Source: Pterobdella sp. o SKG-2022
Taxonomy: Eukaryota > Annelida > Clitellata > Hirudinida > Piscicolidae
DNA: 64,000 nucleotides
Assembly: GCA_964035795.1 (NCBI GenBank)
Contig: OZ038321.1
Span: 3,640,721 to 3,704,720 of the forward strand
Reading direction: 5' to 3'
This document shows positions 11,058 through 23,700 of the stretch, piece by piece (the first letter of the stretch is position 1; every line of letters starts with the position of its first letter). Made by a program: the position numbers and the translations under genes. The notes beneath the pieces were generated by a model that ran no database searches, was not told the origin of the DNA, and saw nothing but the letters and a program-made list of their open reading frames with translations.

Positions 11058-13240
11058 TTAACAACTACCTTCAAAACTTTTAACAGAAGACTTCCAAGAA
11101 ACCATTCCTATATTAAAAAAAATAAAATCATCGAACCCTAAAAGACCTCCTTTCCAGGCAGATGGAATGACTTCGAGGCTCAGAACATTGACCCCTCTTT
11201 GAACCACAACTTCTACTGTAACCTGCAAGTATTTCAAATCAAGTTTGTGTTTAATTGTGATTATTACCAACCAATGAGATTTAAGTGGTTGGTTAACAAC
11301 ATGAAAAGTACTGTTTTCGGTCAAGAGTAAGTCTGAAATTTTGTGTGCTTTTTACCTATTTGTTTCAAAAGTTGATCGTTGTGGGTAACAAAATATAAAA
11401 TAGTAAGCCGACCCTCAGTTTGTTCAACATTGGGGTGTCTGACCCACAATTGATAAGTTTCATGGAGCATTACTACATATACTGATTCAAAACAGCCTAT
11501 CAGGTAATTGATTTGTATGCTAATTTCATGGAAAGTTTGGAGGTGGGAATTTAAAAAAAACTTAGTTGTTTCTAATTCTATTCACGCTGATCACTAAACA
11601 AAAATATGAAAGCTAAGTTTTCTAAAGCTATTGACACACAAATAAACACCAAAATTATTACAAGTAGAAAATTTTTATAAATAATTATGTATGAAAGAAT
11701 GAGCAGATATTTACTCCTTGACTTGATTGCAGAAGCTTTGCTATGTCATGGAGGCTTTTGAAGTTATCACTGTTTAAAGATCCAAACGTTATTATTTTGT
11801 CATCCTGCTTTAAACCCTGTCAAAAAATTATATGTATGCAGGAAAATAACATCAATTTTAAATATTTTCCTTAGGCTTTAAATGAATTTCGATAAAATTA
11901 ATTCCAAATAGTAAATCAGGTGTTATCATCATGCATTATCCGTTTATCAAAATTTTTCTCTTCTCATATAGCTTTATACCTGCAACCTATCAATCTTTGT
12001 CCCAAACCTGTTCATTGAAATCTCCCAAACAAAACTTAACAATATGAGGCTTTTCAATTTTCCAAAATAGTGTTTGATTTGAACTAAAATCAAAGACTGT
12101 TTTTATTTTACCCCTCATCAACTTCTCTTTTTCACTAATTGATCTTCTAGACTGTGAGGCATGAGTGCAAGCTATTCTTATTACCTATTTCCTAAAAATA
12201 AATAGCATCACTATTACTATATCTAAGTCTATTTTTTTAAACCAAATTCATTCATTAAGCCTCTCTACCCAATATTCTTATTGTAATTTCATTAGCAAAG
12301 CACCATAGCTCAAACCTCCTACATAAACTAATTACAAATTTGAGAGCCATACTTTTTTACCTCACTTTGAATACCACATAATTCTACCTTCCTTTTAACT
12401 AATTCTTTACATGAATCAGTATTTTTTAAAACAACAATATTCCAAATAAAAAATGTCAAAAAATGCTATAGACTGAAAATCACGGATTTTGTTATTTATT
12501 AAAATTTGGAGCAATCAAAAATGTGTAAAAAACATGTCCTCGCTTCCCTAGCAAAGCACATTTTTGATAACTATAACTTAGTAAATATGCAAATAGATGA
12601 AATTGCTATTAGATGAACAAATTATGTGTGCCCGACCCTTGGTAAAATAAATCAGACTATAGAAAGGATTTGATTGATTGTACAATTCATATTCAATATA
12701 AGGAAAAGACTGAGAATGACTAAAAAATAAAGTGCATACAGCAATGTAAGCTGGTGAGTCCCTATCCACCATTCCCACTAATGCAATTACTTCATAATCT
12801 TTTTCCAATTTCAGCTTCTTAATTTTTGATTCTAAATTGTTATGGGCTAGTTTGTCTTTGTGTAGTTGTCCAAGTAAATAATCAATTTCTTTCATAAGAT
12901 CTTTATGATCATTTTGAAGACCTGAAAATTTTTTATTATGTAAAAATTGAGATGAGTTTAAAAGATTTTAACTCACATATAATTTTTTGTCTAGCTTGTC
13001 TGACAGCATAAATGTCAATGTCGTTTCTTGGATAAAACTCGTCATCTACTAAAGGACCATTCATTCCCACATCACCTTGCTAAAAATTCAAATGTTTTAA
13101 AAAAAATTTTTAATTTTAAACAAAGTAAAGAATTTAGAGATTATTACCGATTTTAGAATTTCACCATATTCTTTTATTTGTTGTTCTATTTCAATTTTCT
13201 GTTCATTCATTTTTTGCAACCTCGAGCGTGTATTTGCCAT
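11058..13240 (-). CDS. PSMD9: 26S proteasome assembly chaperone PSMD9/Nas2-like (copy 1), five exons
   Basis: Chaperone of the proteasome regulatory particle base, which binds an ATPase subunit (Rpt5) during assembly. Minus-strand exons: 13240-13148, 13079-12977, 12921-12740, 11816-11715, 11222-11058. Phases match and the total is 645 nt, giving 214 aa (human about 223). The N-terminal helical part contains [18 protein letters not shown], followed by IICLQNDHK, both diagnostic of the family. The PDZ domain occupies roughly residues 95-200: [13 protein letters not shown] then [19 protein letters not shown], and [11 protein letters not shown]. The usual end (LLGCNI) is replaced by LLGFDDF and a longer tail. 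The short loop between SSQG and VTVEV lacks the few residues found in mammals. Introns of 55-68 bp occur at the 5' end. An AATAAA lies just after the stop. Confidence 0.92.
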
Positions 13241-13883
13241 AATATAAAGCTTCCTAAAAACTAAAATACTGTATTAGACAAGAGGGTATTGGAATAATAA
13301 AAATTTTGTTTGTCTATGAAGCTATCTAATTTTAAGTTTGTCTTCAGTGAATAATCGAAGCATGAAAACCAGCTTTCATGAAAAAAGTTAAGTTTTGAAA
13401 TTTGTTTATTATGACTAAACAACTTTTATTTAAAATTAAAAGTAAATTGTAGTTGAAAAAATGATCAGTATACTTGAAAACATTAAATATAAATACAAAA
13501 CGCAACATAAATTTTAATAATAATAACAATGTATTGAATATATTTTTATGACCATTTTCTTAGTTGTTAAAATTAAAAAAGCACTTTTAAAATTTGATGG
13601 TGATTAACCAAACTAGTCTATTAACAAAAATGCTTTAAATCAAACACTTTTATTAACTGAATAATGAAGTTATAGAATTAATATTAAATGATGTTACTAT
13701 GGCAGTTAACAACGTCTTTAAGTCTGTATACTTGATAATGTGAGTTCAACTTACAAAAATTTGATTGGTTCCCACAATGAAATTGACCAATCACTGCTAA
13801 GTAAATAATAAATTCGTCCTGAGGAGGTGACTAGAATTGGAAATACTTTGTCAAAACACATCATTTATATTAGTTTCAATTTA
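13241..13883. other. PSMD9 upstream flank
   Basis: No gene seen. It holds a short copy of the hairpin motif (CTTGATAATGTGAG, then CAACTTAC near 13733-13765) related to the palindromic MITE family. Confidence 0.4.
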
Positions 13884-14040
13884 ATTCAATATAGTATTTA
13901 TAAAGAGTTTTTTCGTGTAGATTAAAGCACTTGCTAAAATTTTAATGTAGAGTAGGTGCTAATAGCCGACACAATACGGGATCGAACCCGGTAACTTTAA
14001 ATAATTAGTCTTATGCTCTACCAATTGAGCTATACGGGCC
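13884..14040 (-). mobile_element. tRNA-derived SINE, nearly full length (copy 1)
   Basis: On the minus strand the head reads GCCCGTATAGCTCAATTGGT (A box), an anticodon-arm-like stretch AGACTAATTATTT, and the B box GGTTCGATCCC, then CGTATTG. The body follows with TAGCACCTAC and the AAGTGCTTTAATC to TTTATAAATAC end. The tRNA resemblance is strong, but the attached SINE body shows it is not a tRNA gene. Confidence 0.85.
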
Positions 14041-15574
14041 GACAAATATAAGCTAGACTTGGTAAAAGGTTTCAATAAATCAATACCATATAAAATAGGC
14101 ACAAAAAAAAGATTTATCAAAGTTAGTTGTTAGTGTAAGTTCTACTTGCGAAAAGCTTCGTTTTCTAATTAACGTTGAATTTCTGGCAATGTGACCGGAT
14201 AAAAGCTTTGGCATGATTTTATACTTATTTAAATTTATTAGTTTCATCATTAACGATTTATAAACGATTCAGGCAATCTCCAAATAACAAATTTAATTTA
14301 TGTAACAAACTTTACGATTCAGTCAATCTCTAAATAGCAAATTGATATCCTACAGTGGAATCGACTATTGAAGGTTCTTCTGCTAGCTTCTATTCCTTGG
14401 TGTCTTATGAGGTTAGACGCAGTCACTAGTGTTTTTGTTACTTTAATAGACTTTATAATATCGGTTTTTAGCTCTAGTGTTTTAGGCATTTCATTTTAGT
14501 TACTAGTTTTTTCAAAAATTCGTATGTATTTTATTAATTCGAGTTTTTTATAGTTTCTTTAGGTTAAGGCAATTCATTCTCATAAAGAATTATGACAAGG
14601 TTTCACTTATCGAAAATTTTAGCTGATATTTTGTTAACAAACGTGTTTTTAACAAAAAATTTTCCATAATTGAAAATACTATAGAAAACTACATCGATAT
14701 ACGATTATTTGTACCTCCACTTGATAATGTAAGTTCATCTTACGAAAAGCTTCTTGGAATAAGATAAACTCCTAAAATTGTCTCATTTGAATATATAATA
14801 TACGATTATTTTATCGATTTTGAACTAAGTATTACCCAGGTATTTGTGGTTTCCGTTTATCACATCTTTCGGCTCATGGTGTATGTCGAAGAAGATTGCT
14901 ACGTCGTGTAAAGTGGTCGAGTGGATGAAAAATTAATAATAGGGTTAATTTTGCATATTATTTATTAGTGATTGTTTTATATATATATTTTCAGAATTTC
15001 CAAAGAGAGTAAGAGTGTTGTCATACCAAAGTGTCCCAAATAATGTTGGGTTCTATGTTTTTGGGACTATATACAAATATTATGTGAATTTGATGCAAGT
15101 TTTTATATTGTCTAACAGATCTTTATTGAAAATCTTTTATAAGTAGATACTCCTGGTGAGAAGATAATTTAAAAAATTGATAATATATCTTCAACAATTA
15201 TAAATTTTGAAAAATATTGTTATTTAAAAAAGCTAATTAAGCATTAATTTGATATGATTTTTTGCTATTCTATTTATAAAATGTTAACTTTTTCGACTAT
15301 AAAAGCTCGAAAACATCGGTCTCAAATAAAATTAAATGATAAATGATTGTCGGGAAAAATGAAATCAATCGTCATGAATAAAAATATGTATATAATATAA
15401 TTTAAGAACTAGTTTTGGACAATTATAATGATTATCTGATTTTTAATTTTCAAAAACTAACTACAATTATAGGAACAAAGCTATGCTAGTTTTTTTGAGA
15501 TACATCGCATTTGTTATTCCTTAATAAACTTTCATTTTGAATCAACATATAGTTGAAAAAACTATTAAAGTCAA
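14041..15574. other. Intergenic region with repeat fragments; site of the 118-bp indel
   Basis: Contains two short hairpin motifs of the MITE family (near 14135-14165, and 14728-14760 with TTACGAAAAGCTTC). A fragment at about 14585-14700 (TTATCGAAAATTTTAGCT) is related to the foldback family. At 14927-14929 this copy lacks 118 bp present in copy 2. No gene seen. Confidence 0.5.
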
Positions 15575-16080
15575 TTGTTAATCTGCTTCCTCCACATATT
15601 TCTGTCAGCTACCAGCATTCTTAGTTTTGCCAAGTCTAGTCTTGTTTAATGAGGTTTCCAAACTTGTAAGGTCAATTTTTAGCACTGAGGCCAAGGTGGT
15701 CATAGGTCTTTCTTTGGTGCGTCAAAGTACTTGCCCATGGCTTTTGGGCGGATCAAGTCTTAAGATATGGCTTATTAAAGTTTGACTTTTGAGTTGCTCA
15801 ATCCTTGTTATTTTTTTGAATGATATAGATTTTCGTTTTCTATTTTTTCCAGCTAAAATACACTAAAATGATTCTGTGGAGTAGACACCAATAAAATGAG
15901 TTGAGTCGATCTTTGGTGGTTTTTATCAAGGTCCATGTGCCACAGTTGTAGAGGAGTTTAGACGTAATGTATGCGTTGAACATCTTTAAATCATTCTGTT
16001 TGCTAATTTTTTTATTTTTATCCAGAGTTTTCACATTTTGTTCTTTGCAAACAGGGTTAGCGCCTTCCTCTTGGTTATTT
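15575..16080 (-). mobile_element. LINE reverse-transcriptase C-terminal remnant (copy 1)
   Basis: Minus-strand translation gives FNAYITSKLLYNCGTWTLIK around 15925-15985, then RLNSFYWCLLHRII, a break, RIEQLKSQTLISHILRLDPP and finally MLVADRNMWRKQI near 15590. These are the post-palm blocks (YNC.TWTL, H.LR.D.., DR..W) of a LINE ORF2. Stops and frame changes show it is dead. Confidence 0.75.
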
Positions 16081-16361
16081 CATTTTGAGTAAAAAGCTCT
16101 TAGTTAATAAAATATCGCTACATACTTCGCCCATCCTTGCAGTCACAGCCGTCTTGCTATTTTCTTTAAACTCTTCTTTACTTCCCAAGTACAGAAAATG
16201 CTATTAAAAAAAATGTTGAAATGCTTTTACTTAATAAATATACCTTTATGTGTGTAATCCCTTTGTAACCTGCAGCCCATGTGGTATGTTTATAAATTTA
16301 ACGTTTAAAACAAGATATGTTTTCACGAAAGGACAATAGAATTTGAAGGCAAGAAAAATCC

Positions 16362-16367
16362 TTTATT
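16362..16367 (-). terminator. Possible cystatin poly(A) signal
   Basis: AATAAA on the minus strand about 230 bp past the cystatin stop. Confidence 0.3.
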
Positions 16368-16596
16368 CAATGAAACAAAAAGAATAATATTATGAAGTTC
16401 ATTAATACTTAAGGTATTTGAAAATTACATTTTGAAGTTTTATGAATATCTTGACTAAATTATCATGGTTAAAAATAAAAAAATTGAAATATCAATAGAA
16501 TCAAAGTTGAAGTTTGTTCTTATACCAAAAGATCATTAAATATCAGAAAAATACCAAATCAGGCTTAAAAGTTTAAAGGTTTTTGTTTCATGAACC

Positions 16597-17221
16597 TTAT
16601 TCCTCAACAGCGGTGAACTCTCCACAATCAGTATGTTTTAATTCATATTCACCACCAAGAGAGTGAAACAGCTTGAAGTCACAAGTTCCATGCTGGGTCA
16701 CTTTACAGTTACCATTCCCTCTGACTTCCTCTTCAGAACAATTCAACAAACCAACCAAAAGTTGAAGTCTGTAGTTTGCTCCAGCTACAATCTATAAAAG
16801 GTTTTATTTAATGAATAATCAAAAACAAGTAACAGGGATTTTTAAAATTTGTATTTGAAAATATAAGTTTTTATATATCACTTGATAAAATGAGCTAGAA
16901 CTAAAATAATTTGGTTAATTATAATGAATTTCAAAAAACTTCGATGTTTGTTATTAATAAGGGCGATATTAATGGAGGCAAAACGACGATGATGATACTA
17001 TTGATCAAAAAAATATAATGGCTTTCAACCTGTGATTCAGCAGATTTTACTTCGACCAGTCTTTGAGCGAGACCATTTGTTTCACTGTCATTAAAAAGTC
17101 CTAAAGCTTGATGACCGAGAGAAATAGTGTCAGAATCCTCTAGATTCAAATCCTGCCAACCTCCTGGCATTCCAGCTAAGCTCATGCCAAACAAAAAAAC
17201 GAAAAGTAAAAAGATTTTCAT
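16597..17221 (-). CDS. Secreted type-2-like cystatin (copy 1), two exons
   Basis: Inhibitor of papain-like cysteine proteases, secreted or lysosomal. Minus-strand exons 17221-17030 and 16791-16597 join in phase to 387 nt (128 aa). Residues 1-17 (MKIFLLFVFLFGMSLAG) form a clear signal peptide. A Gly pair (MPGGW) near the new N-terminus matches the first binding segment. The QxVxG first hairpin loop is present as QIVAG at residues 64-68, split exactly at the intron. Four cysteines in the second half (LNCSEE, GNCKV, GTCDF, TDCGEF) fit the two disulfides of type-2 cystatins. The second-loop Pro-Trp is absent: the region reads FHSLGGEYELKH, so affinity may be altered. The ATG of the signal peptide is preferred over an upstream in-frame start. 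It is divergently arranged with the gene starting at 17453. Confidence 0.9.
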
Positions 17222-17452
17222 TTTTTTTCTAATATGAGTCGTCACAACAGAAAAAATATCAATCCGACACAAAAGTACAAAAGTCAAAGTACAAAACATT
17301 GACTACCTCATACTAAGAGGGTTTGTAAAAAAAATAATTTTTTATTTTGAAAAAAATAAGGATAATATTTTTAAAAAATAATTTAAACTTTTAATAAATT
17401 GTTTTAAGCTTTAAAACTTTGAATAGATTTAAAAGTAAATTTAAACAATATA
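17222..17452. promoter_or_regulatory. Shared divergent promoter region (copy 1)
   Basis: Only 231 bp separate the cystatin start (minus) from the first ATG of the unidentified gene (plus). Both promoters and 5' UTRs must lie here unless untranslated exons exist elsewhere. The region is very AT-rich; I can name no specific binding site. Confidence 0.4.
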
Positions 17453-18442
17453 ATGGCTGAAGATGATTTAAAATTAATTACTATTTATTCATTTATAGAC
17501 ACTTTTAAATATTTAGATGTTTTTGAAAAAATCAATTTCAGCTTTAGTATAATAGATAATTACATTGAAAATCAAAATCCTTCAGGTTTTTAATCTTTAA
17601 AGTAGAATTTAATAGCTTTAACGTAACGTCTAATATAGCGTTATATTATATCGTGTTAGTTATAAAAACATAAATCATCCAACAATTTATACGGTTTCAA
17701 AATTCAGATAATGTGGCTGAGAAGCTCGAAAGTCGCCTTTTTAGTCTATTGTATACATTTTCCGAATACGAAACTTTATCAGAAAGAGTATCACAAGTGA
17801 ATTATGAATATTTCAGTGTTCAACAATTTATTCAAATGTCATCCAATTTCAACATCAGTTTTGCAAGTTTTATAGTATTCCTATTGAGGATACTCTAATG
17901 GAAAATGGCTTGAAAGCTTCATCAAAATCATTCAAACTTGAAATCATAATGGTAAGATTTAAAAAAATTTTTGCAGTTCTCATACTGGCATGTTCTATAT
18001 TTGAAGTATATTTAATATGATTGGAAACTTTATATAGAATGTTCTAGAAAATCTGTTATGGAAACGCAAGTATGGTGATTACATGCTGCTAGATAATGCA
18101 GCACATCAAAGTCGACCTATTGCAGTTTTGAAAAGTTTCTCCTATTTTCTTTTCAAAGTTCGTCTAACATCTATTTATTTAGCACCTCAGTTGTTTTTCT
18201 TGGTGCTATTCAAATTGCTATTATTATAATATTATTGTTATTCTTATTTTAATTATTATTATTAATTTTCAATGCCAAAGTATAATTGCGTTAGATTAAA
18301 AATTATCTCAAACTTCAGGTAAAAAATCTTTCAAGGTTTAAATTTAAGAATTTATTTTTTCATTTTAGGATTCAGCCAAAGACATGAGAATAATAAAATG
18401 GAAAGTGTTTGAAAAAAAAGAGACATTGTATGTCTTGTGCAG
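17453..18442 (+). CDS. Unidentified multi-exon gene, 3' end unresolved (copy 1)
   Basis: Exons supported by phase and GT-AG sites: 17453-17585 (ATG start), 17708-17787, 17859-17951, 18038-18157, 18369-18442. Together they give about 166 residues with no stop. The protein is soluble and helical in look: LITIYSFIDTFKYLDVFEKI, then SDNVAEKLESRLFSLLYTF, IPIEDTLMENGLKASSKSF, NVLENLLWKRKYGDYMLL, and DMRIIKWKVFEKKETLYVL. No signal peptide, membrane segment or known motif stands out. The LLWKRKYGDYMLL block faintly recalls the ECLSWRRGALLYMY region of RIMOC1 (C5orf51), but I would not assign it. The last donor (18443) is followed by no acceptor I can defend, so terminal exons are missing from this model. 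Confidence 0.55.
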
Positions 18443-20734
18443 GTAGGATTTGATTTTCATCCAAATAATTGATAATTAAGTCTCACTAAAGAATTTTCAA
18501 GATAAATAAATATATGCTAAAATTTTAAGTCCAGCTTAATCCCCACTATACTGAGGGTAGCCAGATTTACTTTAATAAATAAAAAAAAATTTTCTGCAAT
18601 TTTATATATACCATATCTTCTTTTTTTTCTATCCAGTGCATTTCTTTTAGCAAAAGGGAAATTTAAAAATCATTGAAAACTGAATGTTTAGAGTTGAAAA
18701 CTTATAATGAAGAGCTTCAAAATTTTTCATAAAAACATTTAGTCTTAAATAATTTTCCTTGTTTTACGTTGTTTTTAAGATAAATGTCTCAAAAACCCAA
18801 CCATTGATAAAGAAAAATAGGCCATAAAATGATTTTATTGACTGGTTAATTTACTTTGGCTCGAGAAAATCATTATCTCACACAATTGACCACAGAAATA
18901 GGCACACACTGAAAAGGTTTATATATGCTCTATGGAATGAAGGCTTGTACAGATTTTTCATACTTTTTAAATTGTATATTTCATCAAAAGTTTACTTTAA
19001 ATGGGTCCATTTTTATTTATAATTATATATAATTAAATTTTTTTCATTAAAAAACCCACATTTTTGTTATAATTATATATATTCATTTCATTATCACACT
19101 GCTCTATGATCTAATAATATGTTAAAACATCTTTGCATCATATAATTAAATTAACTCAAATTCCCTTTGGTAGTTTTTGAAGACAAAGATGAAGAACTAA
19201 ACAGAAAGGTCGGTTCCAGATATTTTTTCCATCTCTTATAAATTAATCTACTCAGCTCGAAATATCGAACTCATTGCTAATTATATTGTGGTCTAGAAGC
19301 TCTTGAAGTTAATACCACTATAATCTTCTTCGTAATTGTATTGTAACTGTGATTAGATACACAGATTCACAAAGGTATTTATTACTGATTCAGATGTTGT
19401 TGGTGTGTTCAGAAGCTTAGTACTTTTGAAAAAAATGAAGTTCAATGGTTTTAGGTTTTTGAAAAACTAATTTTGGGTTTTAAAGACTTTCAATAGATTT
19501 TTGACAAAAACGGAAGTTTTCGGAAACAAATTTTTTAAAAGGTACTTTATATAAAAATAGTTAAAGTTGATTTTTGGTGTCAAATAATTGATATATATAT
19601 AACCTACAATGAGTTACTTTTCATATACAACTCAAAACTTATGATTAAACTCCACATAGGAGGTTGAAACCCGTGTCTCTTAATGGCTTTTTGTATTTTT
19701 AGGTATTAAAATAATATAACTAATCTACAGTTTCCAGCATTTAACATACTTTTGAAATTAGTGTTAATTTTGCTTAATTTACAATAAGAAAAGCTTAAGC
19801 ATAATGACCACTGTCATCATTAAAATCAAATTAGTTGGTTTATGTTTATTGTGATAGTTTTGTTTTGATCGACGGACAAACAGGGTTCATTAAGTATATT
19901 ATTAAGGCTTGTCAGTCCAAATGGCACATTGAGTAACAACGAAGTTTGCACGCATTGCTGTTCTGAGCCAACTAAGTGCTCCAAGTGTGATTGTCTGACG
20001 ACATGTTGTTTTTGGTCGTGATGTCACGTTTAAAAAAACACTTTTCTTGAAAAATATTTTCAAACTTATTTGTTTCAAAATTGAACAATAAAACTGAAAA
20101 CTGTCTTTGACTCATGTCAAATTTTAAAAATGATCACAAATTTTATACTTCGTTTTAATTGCTTTTTTTTTCTGGTCCATTTCTGTGTTTTGAATTTTCT
20201 TTTATGTGCACTTAAGGTTTGGAGATGTGGTCGTTTGTTGCGTCTTTCCATTCGTAAACGCTAAAGCTTGACGTTTATGGATAGTTTAGCTTTTAATAAT
20301 ATATGGTTGCTCCCTATGTTGAAATGGTTCATTACTGAGACACTTTGATCTATAAGAAAAAGTGCTTCTTAAATACAGTATTACATACATTACATTACAT
20401 TATTATTGTTACAGAAATGGTATGTATAACCCAAAAGGATCGTTTCAAAGGGTTTAAAGAAACTAGGAAACTTCAAAAATAGGTAACATTAATTAATTGT
20501 TGCAAAAAGTCATAATTATTGCCTTTACTTCGATTTTAAAGCTGAATTTATTTTTCTAAAAGTTTTAGTAAAATATAGTTACCAAAATATTTTCTTTCTA
20601 TTCTATGGTATGTCTCTATAGAAACTTGATCTCACCTGTAACACATAGGTTATTCGTTTGGTAGATGGCTAATAGTTCACAATACGATCATAGAAAATTA
20701 TTAAACTTTTTCATTTTCAAACCCTTTTTCGCAA
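18443..20734. other. Unresolved 3' part of the preceding gene and DRC3 upstream flank
   Basis: Mostly AT-rich with no clear exon. A conspicuous cysteine cluster (EVCTHCCSEPTKCSKCDC) is encoded near 19950-20005 (+) but ends in a stop and lacks splice support. A SINE tail fragment lies at 20339-20405. Confidence 0.4.
20339..20405 (+). mobile_element. SINE 3' end fragment (copy 1)
   Basis: Carries the family 3' end ACTTTGATCTATAAGAAAAA, then a TTAAATAC block and a tail of ATTACATACATTACATTAC type. The tRNA-like head is absent. Confidence 0.7.
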
Positions 20735-23700
20735 ATGAATAGCAAAAGTAATTTTTTTGATGAAATAAATTCATCTGGGATTTTTAAAAAACTTCTGCCA
20801 ACAGTTGTGAATGATGACTTTTTGTTGAAATCCTTGCAAGACAATAATAAAAGTTTTGGTGAGAGTTTTTAATGAATTCATAAAGATCTTGATTATCTAA
20901 TTAGCAAATTTTTTCGTGTAATCCATTGCTCTGTATGGTCTAAAAAATGTTGAAGTTATGCCACTATGATTCGTATTTCTATTTTATAGTATCTACTTTC
21001 AACTTTATCAACTATGCAACTTGATTTTTTTATATTGATTCGAACAAAACGACTCGTTTAGTCTTGGAATGGAAAACTGCAAACATCAAATTCAAAAGTA
21101 CCAGGTTCAAAGTTGGGTCGAAAGTTATAAGCCGAAAAATAACACAAACGACAATGAACATAAATAGTGACACAAAACCCGGATCGCCATCTAGGCAAAA
21201 GCCCGAGCCCATCTAAAATTATTCATCCTGTTAGACTCATTCAAGTTATCAAAGAAGAGAATATGCGCTGAACGTAAACTTCAATATAACATCAAGTGCT
21301 TTGGCGGGTTTTCCTCGAAAGACAAGGAGATGAACAAAATTTCAAATTCTATTAAAATCGAATATATAATTATTTAATAAATTAACACTATTAAACAGCT
21401 ACAAATGCTTCTATTGATTTTTTGTCTCATAATGGTTCTGATAAACTAAAATTCTTTGACTTTAAATCAAACAACCAATATATAACTACTCAACAGTTTT
21501 TATCATAGCAATCTACAGTATTCATAGAAAAATAATGACTCGAAATTTAAAACATTTTTAAGGCAACGATTTACATTTCGAGGAAGATGAAGAAGAAGAT
21601 GAGAGATACAGTGAAATATACAATCTAAACCTTGAATATTCAAGTGCTTTTACAAACTTTTTAACCCATTTCTATTGTAACCAGCCTAAGCTGTCATGGT
21701 TTAATTGAGAAATTTTTTGACAGATATATTCTTGTTGACAAGCTTTGTGTTTTTCAAAAATCTCACATCCCTAAAACTTAATAATAACCACATCCACCGA
21801 ATCACCTCCATCAACAACCTGTGTAACCTCGTCTCTCTCGGTGAGTTAGTTATACCTATGTGGTATTTCGGTCTTCAAATTAAGTTCATTTATTGGCAGA
21901 TTTATCATTCAACAAAATAAAGAAGATAGAGAATTTGGAGAGGTTGAAGAGTTTGAATGAGCTGCTTATAAGCAATAACCTTATTAGTAACATTGAGAAC
22001 CTCTCTCAACTTGAGAACCTCAAAATATTCTCTATAGCAGATAACTTCATTTCTGACGAAAAAGAAGTATTTTTAGTTCACTCTATTGATTTTTTATAAA
22101 TAACAACATAATGAATGTAACAAAAACAAGCAAAAAGTGTTTATTAAATAAAATTAACGAGGCGTTTAGCAAGCAAATCCTAGATTCTCTTCACTTGATA
22201 ATATAAATTTTTCTTAAAAAAACAGTGGAGTTTGCTTGATAAATACTTTTTGTTTGTTTTTCATACAATCGTACCAATAATATACTATGATAAACTTCGT
22301 AGATCATTAGTACCATGTTTTCCTACTTCATCGAAACATAATGACTGGTTATAGGTTTGGAATTTGAGAACACTCAAAAACCTACGTACTTTGGTCCTAC
22401 AAGGAAACCCATGTTGTTCCCAAGTAGACAACTACGAGTCTTCAGTTGCTAGCCTCCTTCAAGGTCTGATGTACTTGGATTACAAAAGACTTGATCGTAC
22501 CAAGGTGCTGTTGATATGGTTATACTTATAATGAATAAATCGTTTTCATTTTTAGTTGTCAAAACTTAATGATTTCAAAAATACATTTATTACAGTAAAG
22601 AAACTAAAATGTTCGAAAAATTCAACTTTGTCATAATTCATCAATGTATCTTTAAAAATATACCAATGAAATATGAAAAAGTTTAAGTTGTCGAATATTT
22701 AGTTTTTCACTGTAATAAACATATGTTTATAATTCTCAATTTTCGACAAAAAAAATGAAAATTATAAAAATAAGATACTTACGATGTCTCTGAAAGAATA
22801 AATCGCAATTTATGATACAGAAAGGTTTGGAAGACGCTTGTCCTCAACACATCACCCAAATCACCCTTCCTGAAACGAACAAACTTTTTATGAAAGAAAA
22901 TCAAGTAAAGGTGTTTGCAAGACAAATTTTGTGTATATGTTTTGCAGTTTTTATAAAATTTATTCTAAACTTAGACACTTTTTATTATACAACCCCAAGT
23001 GAAGGTACAAATATTTTCACAAAGAAATCCAAAGTTTTTGAATCAAACTTTACTATCTACATTCCCAAGTTTCACCCCCATATAGTGACCTTATGAATAA
23101 ACTTCTCCAGCTGGCATTTATGGAAAGTATAGGGAGTTTATGGGATAAAGTTGAAGATGAAGACGATGCTGGTGAGTTGCTGAAGAAGGTTGATTTTTCG
23201 CTTCTTCAACTCATGGAAGAATATCTTTTAATATCATAATTGTTCTCAAAACAAGCATTTTAAATATTATAATTACCTTATAGATAAATATTAAAGTTAA
23301 TTTTTAAAAATATATTAAAAATTGATCTTGAAATTATATAAAAATTAAATATTCAAATAAAACTTAGAAGAATAATTTTGACAATTTTTTTACTTTGGTA
23401 TTTTTATTTAGCAAAATAAAAATCTATAATTTTCGACAAGTTTACTCTTTCCGCATAACATTAGCGAAAAAAAAAGTTATTAAGTAATTATGGTTATATA
23501 GCAGTTTAAACAAAGACTAAAAGTGATAAAATTTCTTGTTTTTTCCACCTACGTCGTATCAGACAGATCTCTTCTTATCTCGATGATGCCTCTCTTAAGA
23601 TTCTTGTCTGCTCTCTTGTTCTCTCCCGACTTGATTACTGCAAATCTTTTTACTTTAATCTTACTAAATCTACTCTCTACCCTTTAACTAAAGCTTTCAA

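Noticed and set aside
17788..17816. A 29-bp mini-intron in the unidentified gene
   Set aside because: A 71-bp intron from the same donor to the CAACATCAG acceptor (17788-17858) fits the phase equally well and has a normal length.
19174..19208. A sixth exon of the unidentified gene (TTTTTGAAGACAAAGATG)
   Set aside because: With the phase left by the exon ending at 18442 it reads straight into TGA.
19950..20005. Cysteine-rich zinc-finger-like peptide
   Set aside because: Short, ends in a stop and lacks splice signals; I could not tie it to a known transposase or host domain.
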